From positions 16,699,826-16,763,825 of the forward strand of contig NC_051140.1 of assembly GCF_014839805.1 (NCBI RefSeq): a DNA stretch of 64,000 nt, written 5' to 3'. This document shows positions 26,495 to 37,130 of the stretch, piece by piece. A program made the translations under genes and the position numbers. Source of the DNA: Manduca sexta (lineage: Eukaryota; Arthropoda; Insecta; Lepidoptera; Sphingidae). Position 1 is the first letter of the stretch; each line of letters opens with the position of its first letter. Under the pieces are notes generated by a model. It searched no databases. It saw nothing but the letters and a program-made list of their open reading frames with translations, and had not been told where the DNA came from.

Positions 26495-26914
26495 ATTATT
26501 GTAAGGACAGTACACAGAGATGCCTTCAATGCGCTGTTTTATCAATTTAGAATCTGTGGTGTGCACGTGTCTAATCACGGTTCCACAAGGCGTCCCAACG
26601 GTATCTCAGGGTTCACTTTTGGATACATCAAGGACCCGTGGTTAGCTCAAGGGTAACACATGATTTAGCTCAGAGGTGCCACTCTCCAGATATTTTATTC
26701 TCGAAGATTATTGTAAAGTACAGTACACAAAGACATCCCTAATGCACCGCCTTATCAATTTAGAATCTGTGGTGTGTACGTGTCTAATCACGGTTCCACA
26801 AGGCGTCCCAACGGTATCTCAGGGTTCACATGTGGATACATCAAGGACCCGTGGTTAGCACAAGGGTAACACATGAATTAGCTCAGAGGTACCACTCTCC
26901 AGATATTTTATTCT
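26495..26914. repeat. Tandem duplication, 2 x 212 bp, inside the LTR element
   Basis: Unit 1 (26495-26706) and unit 2 (26707 to about 26914) share long exact blocks such as 'gtgtctaatcacggttccac' and 'aaggcgtcccaacggtatct'. Divergence is a few percent. A short third start ('agattattattttta') follows unit 2. The 60-codon open frame across it is a repeat shadow. Confidence 0.9.
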
Positions 26915-26976
26915 AGATTATTATTTTTAAGGAATAAACGAATTTGAACTATAAGCAACTTGTTTTGTCACAGTTG

Positions 26977-27480
26977 TTACATAAGCAGAACTGTTAAGAA
27001 AATCAATTTTGCAAGGTTAGTAGGTTCTCGGAGATTCTCGTAGAGTTCTCGAAGGTTCTCGTAGAGTTCTCGAAGGTTCTCGTAGAGTTCTCGAAGGTTC
27101 TCGTAGAGTTCTCGAAGGTTCTCGTAGAGTTCTCGAAGGTTCTCGTAGAGTTCTCGAAGGTTCTCGTAGAGTTCTCGAAGGTTCTCGTAGAGTTCTCGAA
27201 GGTTCTCGTAGAGTTCTCGAAGGTTCTCGTAGAGTTCTCGAAGGTTCTCGTAGAGTTCTCGAAGGTTCTCGTAGAGTTCTCGAAGGTTCTCGTAGAGTTC
27301 TCGAAGGTTCTCGTAGAGTTCTCGAAGGTTCTCGTAGAGTTCTCGAAGGTTCTCGTAGAGTTCTCGAAGGTTCTCGTAGAGCTCTTGGAGGTCCATCCCA
27401 ATTTCTATGTTTTGGACCCGCGCAGCCTGGAGCGCGTCGTTTTGCATCCGCACCCCCTGAGGCGCGTCTGCGCACGCCAT
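26977..27480 (-). CDS. Open frame with 17 heptad repeats (LRELYEN), unrecognised
   Basis: A 167-codon minus-strand frame begins with ATG at 27480. About 30 non-repetitive residues (MACADAPQGV...) are followed by 17 tandem copies of a seven-residue unit read as ELYENLR, then an 18-residue tail ending in a hydrophobic stretch. Leu and Tyr at fixed heptad positions would give an amphipathic helix or coiled coil. The unit is exactly 21 bp, so the other two minus frames are open too and the frame could be a by-product of the minisatellite. It sits inside the LTR element, in the element's own orientation and in the gag position, so it may be a rewritten gag remnant. I do not recognise a family, and whether it is expressed is unknown. 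Confidence 0.3.
   Translation of the reverse strand: MACADAPQGVRMQNDALQAARVQNIEIGMDLQELYENLRELYENLRELYENLRELYENLRELYENLRELYENLRELYENLRELYENLRELYENLRELYENLRELYENLRELYENLRELYENLRELYENLRELYENLRELYENLRELYENLREPTNLAKLIFLTVLLM
27034..27390. repeat. 21-bp minisatellite, 17 copies
   Basis: The unit 'gttctcgaaggttctcgtaga' repeats essentially without change for 357 bp; each unit is itself two related halves (gttctcgaag / gttctcgtaga). Only the outermost units differ. The near-perfect array implies recent expansion. Confidence 0.97.
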
Positions 27481-28181
27481 GAATCACGAACATATTTCTG
27501 CAAAAGTAAAACCAAAACAGAAATATCGTTCGGCCTATTCTGACCTTAATCAGATTTGTTTTAAACTTTCTAAACAGCAATTTTATTGCTTTGTCAAACA
27601 AATGTACCTACGTAGTGAATCGGTCATCATTTCCAGTTAATACCTCCTGGAAAAAAAAAGAAATTTCAATATTTCCAGAGATTACGGAAAATAACTGAAA
27701 CCAGAACCCTCAAACAAGGGTTATGGGTCATACTATACCACACTTTCCAGGTGTCGATAAACATACTCTGCGATAGGCCAGTTAGCATCAACCGCCATTT
27801 GCCACTCACGTAGTCACTTTAACCAAGATGCTTCCGTAGAATTTCCACACCTTGCGCGGCACCCATACAGGAACGCTGTAGCAATTGGAACGCGGTACCC
27901 GCAGACATTTTATCATTGGAAGTTGTTCACACATACCGTTCTCCATTGTAGCACAGTATGCTACATAGCGTAGGCGTGTAGTGAACCATTTAGACTGGGT
28001 CTTAAGATGGTAAGAACACATTTGTGATCCTAAGTCATCAGGAGTCCGTTGAAGCAATAGTCGCTCGCTCGTATTTTATCTTTCAGTATATCGGGCTCAA
28101 GGTCTTCGTGTCCTGGTTCCATATGGACGTAACATTCTGATTGCGGATCTTGAAATCGGTAGGATCCCATCCCACTTCTGA

Positions 28182-28512
28182 TGTCGGAGTGAAACTGTTT
28201 ACTTAGTTATTTTTTTACATGACCGGTAAAGTTTCACCGGTCTACATTTATTTTCCAGACAGTTATTCAATTATTGAAACACTTCTTTACTTCAATAACA
28301 ATTTACTGCATAGTAACACTAGCGGAATACACAATGTGCTCGGTTCGAGACTCCAACCACAGTCAACCAACACTCGTACAAGACTGAGCTCTCGTCGTTC
28401 GGCCGGTCCTTATATTGGCAACAGTCGACCTCCCTCCTTTCCTAATACTTCCTCGATGTAATAATAGATGGCGCCACTATCGCTCCGGAAATTCACCAGT
28501 GCTGCGGCGACA
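28182..28512 (-). repeat. LTR (5' LTR in the proposed orientation)
   Basis: 331 bp, TGTCGGAG...GCGGCGACA on the plus strand. It lacks the 44 bp present in the partner LTR. Followed outside by the TATA target duplication. Confidence 0.85.
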
Positions 28513-28592
28513 TATACAGTGTGACTTTTATAACAGAAAACTTAAGCCCGAAAAACTTTATAAAGCGGACGGAGCCGCGGGCAAAAGCTAGT
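28513..28592 (+). repeat. E-type LINE-like repeat, right part
   Basis: 'gtgtgacttttataacagaa' followed by 'gcggacggagccgcgggc' and 'aaaagctagt', the standard 3' end of this family. It continues the repeat interrupted at 25678. Confidence 0.75.
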
Positions 28593-30099
28593 ACATAATA
28601 TTTTCAAACGTAACTTTGACATACCTAATATTTTGACAATCAAGGATGTAATTGTACAATACCGTGTAGCTACACGTACCGCCATCTAGTTAGCTTTGGT
28701 GTAGCACCCAAGGTCAATGCTCAAGGGCACTGGCCCCACTTCCATTCTTAACACTTGACGAAATTGATAACGTCACAAAATAGTTTAAACTGAGTTATGT
28801 CTGTGCTGGTACTAATATATTTTTAACAATTATAAGTTTCAAGTACCATGTATTAGAAAGGACAAAAAAAATTATATACTTAAGTATATAATAAACAAAA
28901 AATCCCTTCAAATCTAAAAGTCGCTAATTATACGTCCTAATTCGAAATAAAACAACTATAAATATTATAATTGTGTCATAATATACCTATAAAGGCATGT
29001 CTGACGTCAAATTTTCAGTAATAAATATTACTATTATTCTTTAAAGTGATATAAAAATTAAAATCCATAGCTTCGGCAATACATATACTAAAATAGGAAC
29101 GATACAAATTGCCCAAGAGTTGGCAACTAGCACTCCCCAGGGTCATTTTTTGGCGTGAACTGCCGCATAGCACTGCGTAATTAATAATTAGTGAACGGTT
29201 TGAACGATTAGGTAAACGTCGGTATAATGTTTACATAATTCATTCATCAAAGTATGTCCTTAAACCTTCTAAAATATTTTTGCACTATCAATCTTTTTCA
29301 GTCCTACTATTGTTTGCTTCCTATAGTCTATCAATCACTAAAATAACAGTTTCTATATTTTTTGTGCGCAATTACAGCACAAACTTTCAGTGACGAATGG
29401 TGGAAACTTTTAAAAAGAAGAAAACACTTTCTTTTCCATTTTACTTATTCTTTTTCCATTGTTCAAGCTTTTTCATTTAGTTTTTATAATGTGTATCTAC
29501 TACACAAGTTCACAAAGAAAATGGTTATATTCTATGACCCTGCGTAGTGACGAATGAAATGTTTTTCTTCCAAATGAATACATACTTAGTGTGAAGTATA
29601 ATTTTCACTACATTACAATATTTTTTCTTGTGTTTGTCAAGTAGATTCTTAGAAGTAGAGTCTTTCAAGTAGATTGTGTGAAGAAGGAGCGGGGGAAGGG
29701 GCAAGGTCCTGAATATGTAGATCTTGATATGTAGGTATTTGATATGTAGATCCGAAGCTCGGCCCTGAATAAAAGGTTTGACACCACTGTGCACCTACAT
29801 TGGAAATAAGTATTGAAACAAAATTGGTTTAGTGCCAACTTACGATCGAAGAAAACAGGAAACTACAGTCCTGCAAAATTACGTGATGACCCTACATTGT
29901 ATTTTGGACAAATTCTTAAGGTCATTCCCCATTACTCATTACATGACATACATTGTAATTGCCCACAAAGTAAAAACAATAGCTGGCAACCAAGGCCAAG
30001 GATTGGGGAAACGTGTTGCGTCCTTACGCACTTTCGTTCAATATTAATTACGTGTAATTTAAATCGATCAGCCCTGATCTAACCATTTTAACTTTTGTT
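28593..30099. other. Intergenic stretch with a MITE start
   Basis: No supportable gene. A family D 5' end lies at 29386-29413 ('tttcagtgacgaatggtgg'). Two overlapping open frames at 29813-30082 show no recognisable domain; possibly a transposon relic. Confidence 0.4.
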
Positions 30100-30390
30100 A
30101 TTACTAATATTGTAAATACGAAAGTAAATTTTTGGATGTTTAGATGTTTGTTAGAAGTAAATGTACAAATAGCTGACCGAATTTGGATGAAATTTGGAAC
30201 ACAGTTAGACTATATTTTGCATTAACACATAGGCTACTTTTATCCCGGTGATTTATTCCCGTGTGAAATAATTCAATTTTTAATCTAATTTTAAAATAAA
30301 GGGCGCTGGTATCATGTATTATTATTGTGTTTTACATTTTTATAGCGGGAAAGGCTTTCCACGCGGACGAAGCCGCGAGCAACACCTAGT
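30100..30390 (+). repeat. E-type LINE-like repeat, near-complete short copy
   Basis: Begins 'ttactaatattgtaaatacg', contains 'gaatttggatgaaatttgga' and 'aacacataggctacttttat', and ends 'cgcggacgaagccgcgagca' plus 'acacctagt'. This block order is typical of a widespread lepidopteran non-autonomous element. The same end motif recurs at 28570 and 59590. Confidence 0.8.
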
Positions 30391-31837
30391 TTGGGAATAA
30401 ATGATAGAATTGTTCGATTAAATTGTTTGGTTTTTTACCATAAAATTTTGATTTTTTCTTATGCCTAATACTTAAAGAGTTCGAGGAGAAACATCAATTA
30501 GAATCGATCGGTAAAATCTCTAAGTTCAAATCTAATGTAACTTATAAAATAAGAATGCTTACCTACAGTACCTAAAATGCTTGTTCAAAATAAAAATCTA
30601 CAGATAATACGGAACTACAGGGCAATAATATCTTTTAGAGGACATGATTTTTCAGAAATGCGTGTCTCAGATCAATTCCGGACGCGAGCCTGTCTTAACC
30701 TTAAAATGCCTGTCAAATGGTAACCCTGGGTGTACATAGCTTCTGGATCACTAAGTTTTTTGTACATTTATTTCTTAAAGAGCCTAGACAGAACTTACAG
30801 AAGGTAAACTAACTGAACCATTAATAAATAAATACAATTGGACTAGCCTATGTCAATTAAAATGTAATAAATAAGCGTGATCGTTAATTAGTCCTTCAAC
30901 GAGCCTTTCACGGAATTTCTTCTTGCATATACAGTGGTAAAAAAAAGAATTATATAGACGCCGGTACTTAATAAAATTCCGCCATTAATTCAAAGTTGTA
31001 TCTGGAATAGCGCCAACATGCAGTTCCCGCGTCTAGCCGGCCTATTATAAACCAGATTATACAAATAGACAACGTGAGACTTCCGTGTGTTTGTTTGTGC
31101 AATCGTTTTTATTTTTCATAACTCCTTTATTCTTTTTGTGATTGGAAATGAAAACACTGATTTATATATCTCTTAAACGTGTAATGTCTGTAATATTATG
31201 TGAATTTATAGCATTTGCATGAAGAACTTCGTGAATAGGGCAGGTTCTTGGAGCTGTCCCGGCAACTATTGGCCATAGCGACTACCGTATAACAATGAAT
31301 ATTTCGAAAGAAGCTTTGAATGAACTATAAACTGTTATGTTTTGGCTTTATATTCCCTGCTCATAAGAAAGTAACTCGTGCGATATCCTCAAAGATATAA
31401 GTATCAGTAGAGTATTTATAAAACGAAGTAATTGCAGCATGTGGAAATGAATAGATCAATTAAAAAATATATATATGTAACCTGAATCATCAGTGATTTG
31501 TAATCTGAATTATTTACTAAAAATGCCATTTAAAATTATTTGAACAAAAATCTGGGTCACAACGCGGCCTATCTCAGGCAGATAAAGTTGCCTGAAATAA
31601 CTAGTGTTCATGTTGAAAGAGTTCGTCGCCCCAGTTTTGTTTGTTTACAAAACAAAATAGTTGGTTAATTTTATCTGAGACTTTGTAATCATTTGTGACC
31701 TCGGGTTGTTTTTATTCGTTTATTAAGCATTATCTTCATACCATTCATGAATTGTCATAGGTAAGAAGGCAATGAAGGCGTACAGGTAATTGGTCTGGTA
31801 AAATATTAAAAATACTAAGTCAAAATATTAATTAGGT
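30391..31837. other. Intergenic stretch, nothing recognised
   Basis: No gene or clear repeat. A GC-richer patch near 31010-31080 has no identifiable content. Confidence 0.4.
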
Positions 31838-31975
31838 TATCGTTTCGGTGGCGTAGTTGTCTTATGGTACAACTGCAGTGCTGTTTCAAGTTTGGCACAA
31901 TGGCGTTGACTAGCGAGGCTTAATCATCTCGTCAGTTAATATTCTTCCTAGACACTTCTCCACTCTCCATTAGAT
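31838..31975 (+). repeat. Mosaic of SINE B head and repeat C tail
   Basis: Bases 31838-31885 match the family B head ('ttcggtggcgtagttgtctt', 'acaactgcagtgctg'). From about 31893 the sequence switches to family C blocks ('gttgactagcgaggctt', 'catctcgtcagtta', 'cactctccatta'). No TSD was found at the switch. Confidence 0.6.
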
Positions 31976-32067
31976 GCAGAGGGATCACTTTAGTATAAAA
32001 AGAAAACCGCCGCGAAATTATAAAAAGAAAATACATAAGAAAGGAATTTCAAACAAATTTCCATGTA

Positions 32068-32455
32068 ATCCCTCCTTCTAGCCGAGATTCGGCCACGGTG
32101 GCCAATCTCAACGGAGATCAGCCAGGTACGCAGGATATATTATAGTGCCCAAGTGTGCGCGCAATACACAAGTGCACTCTCTGTTCCTTCACTCTTATAG
32201 TACCGTGAGACGGCAATCCGACATGACCGGAGAGAGATCAGGCGCAGGACCAACAGCTTTACGTGTTTTCCAAGGCACGGGGGTATCCACACCGCCAACT
32301 TCCTGACTCCGAGCTGCGACTGAGTAATTTTTAAGATGGTAAAACCCAGTCACAATTATTTTGGCCCGACCTGGGATTCGAACCCAGGACCTCAGCGCGG
32401 TAATAGTACTTGTACCGCGTACGCGTATAACTACGCCACCGAGGCAGTCCTACCT
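32068..32455 (-). mobile_element. Full-length tRNA-headed SINE, long-tailed form (388 bp), 11-bp TSD
   Basis: On the minus strand it starts 'aggactgcctcggtggcgta' and carries B box GGTTCGAATCC, the same head as family B. Its body differs: 'cgcagctcggagtcaggaag', 'gtcctgcgcctgatctctct', then 'agattggccaccgtggccga'. Exact target duplications 'atttccatgta' flank it at 32057-32067 and 32456-32466. Both ends are therefore defined and the copy looks young. Confidence 0.92.
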
Positions 32456-32466
32456 ATTTCCATGTA

Positions 32467-33929
32467 GGTACCTAATGATATATATAATACTATATACTAT
32501 AATGATTATATATAAAAACGATTTAGAAGTCGTCCTGATGTTTGTCCTTGATCTGAATTCATAAAGGCTATAAAATAATGTACCGCCGGCTTCTCATTGT
32601 TACTTTAAGCTAATTTTATCATTGTTACATTTCCTATCTTTCTGTTATAAGTTAATTGCAAATATAGTAAATTCTGGTAATAACCTTTTTAAGATAAAAT
32701 TTTCTAAAGACTGACGTGTCAAGGTGGCATTTCTTTGTATATTGAAATATTATAAATATAGGTAGAGAATAGGGATAATAGTAATCTTGTACGTCTTAGT
32801 TTAACTACATGAATCTAGTCACTTCAAAGGTAGATATTGTAATATAGTGCTGTACACACTACCACATTCATGCCTTTTATCGCCGAAAGGGGCAGGTTGA
32901 AAGGAAACTTGTGCAATCACTTTTCGCAATGTGCAAAAAAATTAAGACGAACAAATTAGGAATTCTTTTTTATAGATTTTTTCTCCTCTAATTTTAGTAT
33001 AGATCTATTGATTTGTATTTATAAATAGTTGTAGATAATAGATGCAAACAAATATGTCGGTCGTTAGCTATGTAATGTTGATTGCGTTTAAAGTAAACAA
33101 AACGTACAGGTTGCAATGTAAATCATAACTTATTTACATTCGCGAGTTGTGAATTAAATTATTGCGACGCGTTTAATCCTTGCGAGAGTGCTGTAAACAT
33201 ATTTTCAAACTTATTTAGTATAAATTAATGTGCAAATAAGCAGAAAAGTCAAATCCCATTAACGTAGTTTAGATAGATATTATTGTTGGGGAAATCCAAA
33301 ATGATAAAGCTATTTTTGTATCCCCCCGGATAACTACCATGATATATATGATGTAACTGCCGCCATAGTCGCTCACGTTAATTTAGGTAAAAAAGAATAT
33401 TTCGATTCAAGTTACGTGCAAAAGCGTTTTAAAGAATTGTATTTGTTAAACTAATTTTGCGGCGGACTACACCGAATCTCTCACAGCGGGACATGTGATT
33501 GGTCTATTAATTTATATTTACTCAGGAGACCCTTAATACGGCTCAATGCGGGTTGACGACAGTTTGATAGACTTCAATACATTGAAATTCTAATAAGAAA
33601 TTTTCAGTCATAGGTTTTGTCAGTGCCATCTTGAAAAATACTTTCTAAAAATCAGACTTGAAAAATACTTTCTTCACCATTAAATACTTTATTAATATAA
33701 AAAGAAAGGTTATGTTAGCATGACTTTATCAATCATGAGTTATTTTCGTACAATGTTATTGTTAACTCGGTATTTTTGCACTCCTTACATATTAAAATGA
33801 CAACGTAGCGCCGTCACATGACCGAGGATAGTGGGCAGAAAACAAATGTATACAAGTGTGTATAACATATGTTGTACACACGCACAGGTCCACTGTATTA
33901 AAGACTATTCAGTCAGTAAAAAGCAAACG
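32467..33929. other. AT-rich stretch, nothing recognised
   Basis: No gene, RNA or identifiable repeat. Confidence 0.45.
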
Positions 33930-34165
33930 CGTATCACGCCTTAGTTGCGGAAGGGGTAGGCAAAGGTGCAACTCAAGCATCTATTTTTTGCCGCGTGTTT
34001 CAACCTATGATGTGACAGGGTGAGACTGTCGGACATAAATTCAACATTCTGGGCTGATATTGAGCAGAAAACCCAATATCATTGCCCGACTCGAGATTCG
34101 AACCCGGCAACTCAGGACGGTCGTAGGTACTACGCACGCGAAACTACGCCATCGAGACAATCTGA
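33930..34165 (-). repeat. SINE family B copy, minus orientation
   Basis: On the plus strand 'gagattcgaacccggcaac' is the inverted B box, 'gaaactacgccatcgagaca' the inverted head, and 'aaaacccaatatcattgccc' the middle. Moderately diverged. Confidence 0.85.
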
Positions 34166-35629
34166 AGTAATTATTGATCATTGTAAAATAATGCGTTTAA
34201 TACGAATATCTTTTCTGTAGGTTTATTTGATGCAGGTTTAGAGTTTGGAACTTAAAAGAATGTAATTCAGACCGATAAGATTATAGAAATACTGTTTGAT
34301 GGAATGTGGGCCAGCTCTATAAACACAATGTATACTTACAATACAAACATGATTATAACATACAATATAATGGTGTCCTTACTCCTCATACTGTTTTCAG
34401 TCCCTTCTATTTATGTAAATAACCAAACATTTGTTCAATCAATGATACATGCCTCACGACGTATGCCATAATGACAAAATATAATACATAAAAACACAAT
34501 ACTGTTTATGTTGTGTTTTAAACTATCGGACGCTATCTAGAAATTGTGGGTACCATGGGAGGGTCACGTTAATGTAACAAAAACATTTTTTACCTTTCGA
34601 AAACATTTGTACATTCACATCGCATAGGTGCCATATATAAATCGGCAGACTGCGTTACTATTGAATAATGAATTTTACACTTACAAAAATAGACTTTTCA
34701 CCAATACGACTTGATGCCTGGAGTGTTTTCCCACCACGCGTAGTGAACACTCATATCGATGAAAGGATAAACGCTACGCGTGTAAAAATAAGCGCTACGG
34801 GCAAGCTACGGGTTCATTGTGTTCATAGCAGCTACAGAAAAAACACCCTACGTGTTTTTCTGGTTGATTTAGTAACTGTGGCTGTCGGAACGTTACCAAT
34901 TTAATATTCGCCTGCTAATTTGTATCGTATTCTATTTTCATTTATACGACAATCTAGTTCCCATCTGAACCATTGACAAGCACCGCGTGACGCGGATGCT
35001 GTTCTACTGTTATACAACACATACGTGGTACAAATACTCCTAATCTTACATCGGCTACAAACCATAGGAAGACTTATCTACCGCACTGCGGGCATAAAAA
35101 TAAAAAACACAAATTACTGTATAAATACTTTAATACCACGTTCAAACATACAAAATCTACTATTTACGCAATGAATCATATTCATAAGATTACCTTATTG
35201 CCTTTACATCATGGAAAATATTGCAGGAACCAACTTATTGCTTTATGAAATTATTTATGAGATAAATATATTAAAATAGTTTACTAATAAGGAATTATCC
35301 GAAGAATATATCTTATTTCTAAATTAATATAAGCCTTAAAATCCTCAACCGTTACTAGTTTAGAATGTCATGCAACATATACATTTAAAATAAAATGCTT
35401 GAACACCTCCCATATAACTTGATAGAATAAAAAATAAAATATTATAATATTAAAAAATAAGAGAGCTATTATAAAGCTGAATTATTAATTAAAAGATAAT
35501 GACTAAAAATACACACTGATTTTATGTATTAGTCTACAAATTGTATTTAATTTTAATTAAAACCTAATCCCCTGGTTTCTTTATAACATAGTCTGGTAAC
35601 TTGTGGTATAAATAGCAGCCACTACCACT
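34166..35629. other. Intergenic stretch, unidentified 78-codon frame
   Basis: No supportable gene. A plus frame at 34668-34904 lies in sequence enriched for 'gctac'/'cgtag' words and containing a small inverted repeat (aaaaaacac...gtgttttt near 34838-34860), which suggests a transposon relic. Confidence 0.4.
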
Positions 35630-35840
35630 TGTAAGTGGTAGGATATTCTTATCCGCTCGGATATCGACCGTACCCAAGCTGTAAAACCCGCCATAGGGAC
35701 CCACGTAAGTGTGTCGTATTGCGGGATCGGCCTGTGTTTAAATGGTTTCAAACAGGCCGGCATATCTATGTCGACTGGCGAGGGATAATCATGTCTCGTC
35801 AGTCAACACCCTATATGGACCCTACTCCAGTTACCATCAA
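35630..35840 (+). repeat. Repeat family C copy
   Basis: 'gtggtaggatattcttatcc', 'aaacaggccggcatatctat', 'cgactggcgagggataatca', 'gaccctactccagttaccat', collinear with 11500-11715. Confidence 0.8.
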
Positions 35841-36889
35841 GTCTTTTACGTTCTTATTTAAACGTCTCAACGCCCTTAACACCCGCTTTGATTCTGTGTG
35901 ATATTCATTCTGAATTAGATCACCATATAGTGAAAGAACATTAGAATCAGAAAATCAAATATTTGCTGTAACTAATGTCATTACAAGCAAAGCGGGTCTT
36001 GTTACGGAGTTCTCATATAACTCAGACGAGCAACGCGCTAGCTTGCAAATATTTAGTAATACAGAGGAAATCTCTAAATGGTAGAGCCACTTTCTAGTCT
36101 AAAACTTCAAACTCGTCTCGTGCTGCGTGGGATAAAAATATATGTTAATTTGGGGATTAAGGCTTACATATTGCTTTTTATAAAGTAACAAACACATTAA
36201 AACAAATATAGTAATTAACAAATAAATTATTGTGTCACATAATCACTTGAGTGTTTTATAACATTTAAATCACACCGATATCATTGTCACATTGCTATAT
36301 CGTGGATGTTTGGTTTACACTCTTATCGCACTATTTTTGTCAACACGTGACAATAAAGCACTTTGTTTGTTTGTCCTTCTAACACTAGAAACCGTGAAGT
36401 CCTGGTTTATTTTTCTTTAGGTTTGTTGGAAATAGGTTGCTCGCATAATGACACGGCTGTGTGTAAAAAGTAGCAATATCTCATTGAACTTCGAAATACT
36501 GCATTGCGTTCATCTCCTGGGTATTAGATCTTATCTCATATTATCATTACACTGGGTACTCTCTTCACACCGAAACATGAATGCTTCCATCCAACAAGAG
36601 TTGTATCTTGTACACATGCAGTGTACCATCCAGTGATTAGTTTGATTTATCATTTGCGACATTAATTCCATCTTCTTAATCTCTACAACCATCCCAGGGC
36701 TTATCAATCAGTCGAACTGCCTAGTATTGGTGAATTAGATATTAAAAAATATATATTAAAACTTTAATCAAGATAGAGATTTCTGGAAATTCCAATATCA
36801 CACAAATGGAATGTATCGCATTTAGTTTGCTATATCAAAAACTTGACAAGGAATGTTTACTTTTTTACTCTTCTTTACTTTTTTACACA
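35841..36889. other. Intergenic stretch, nothing recognised
   Basis: No gene or repeat recognised; lies just downstream of the distal cystinosin-tail candidate exon. Confidence 0.4.
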
Positions 36890-36895
36890 TTTATT
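36890..36895 (-). terminator. AATAAA polyadenylation signal after distal tail exon
   Basis: Minus-strand AATAAA about 120 bases past the TAG at 37013-37015. It supports the 37013-37130 block as a genuine 3'-terminal exon. Confidence 0.5.
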
Positions 36896-37012
36896 TCCTT
36901 TACTCTACTTTCTTGGCAGTTATTTCCCCTATTCTCGCTTCTTCTCCCAAATCCAAGTAATTAAAATCACATTTTGAGGATCAAGATTCCTAGCCCGATA
37001 CGTGTAGTTCGG

Positions 37013-37130
37013 CTAGGCGGGCGCACCCTGGTAGGGTGTCTCTGATTGCCCTGCTTCAGTGCTGTCAAAATCTTCGTCATTCGCGTCTACTGACGCGGTT
37101 GTGCCTGGCAGAAGGATATACCTGGCCTCC
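37013..37130 (-). CDS. Candidate distal terminal exon of cystinosin (alternative tail)
   Basis: A strong acceptor (T-run then ACAG at 37131-37134) is followed by 118 nt that read, after one base completing a split codon, EARYILLPGTTASVDANDED and 18 more residues to TAG. The stretch is GC-rich, acidic and codon-like in otherwise AT-rich DNA. Phase 2 entry matches both exon 7 and the candidate exon 8, so it can encode a 39-residue tail. A polyadenylation signal lies ~120 bp downstream. It contains no transmembrane segment. Alternatively it is the last exon of a separate, unrecognised minus-strand gene, since cystinosin tails are poorly conserved. No gene with suitable upstream exons other than cystinosin is visible. 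Confidence 0.55.

Larger units (their letters stand above)
25679..28512 (-). mobile_element. Non-autonomous LTR retrotransposon (~2.83 kb), minus orientation
   Basis: Two direct terminal repeats (25679-26052 and 28182-28512), both beginning TGTCGGAG and ending GCGGCGACA, enclose about 2.1 kb. The four bases TATA flank both sides (25675-25678 and 28513-28516) as a target duplication. On the minus strand the first internal bases (28181 downward) are TCAGAAGTGGGAT, which I recognise as complementary to a tRNA-Leu 3' region, a primer-binding site type reported for some insect Gypsy elements; this sets the orientation but is tentative. No reverse transcriptase, protease, integrase or intact gag is visible. 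Short broken minus frames at 28122 and 28057 may be gag remnants. No convincing polypurine tract was found. The LTRs differ by one 44-bp indel and only a handful of substitutions, so insertion was recent and mobilisation probably used enzymes from another element. Confidence 0.8.

Noticed and set aside
27034..27390. Regular direct repeats as a possible CRISPR-like array
   Set aside because: Units are contiguous 21-bp minisatellite copies without unique spacers, in a eukaryotic genome.
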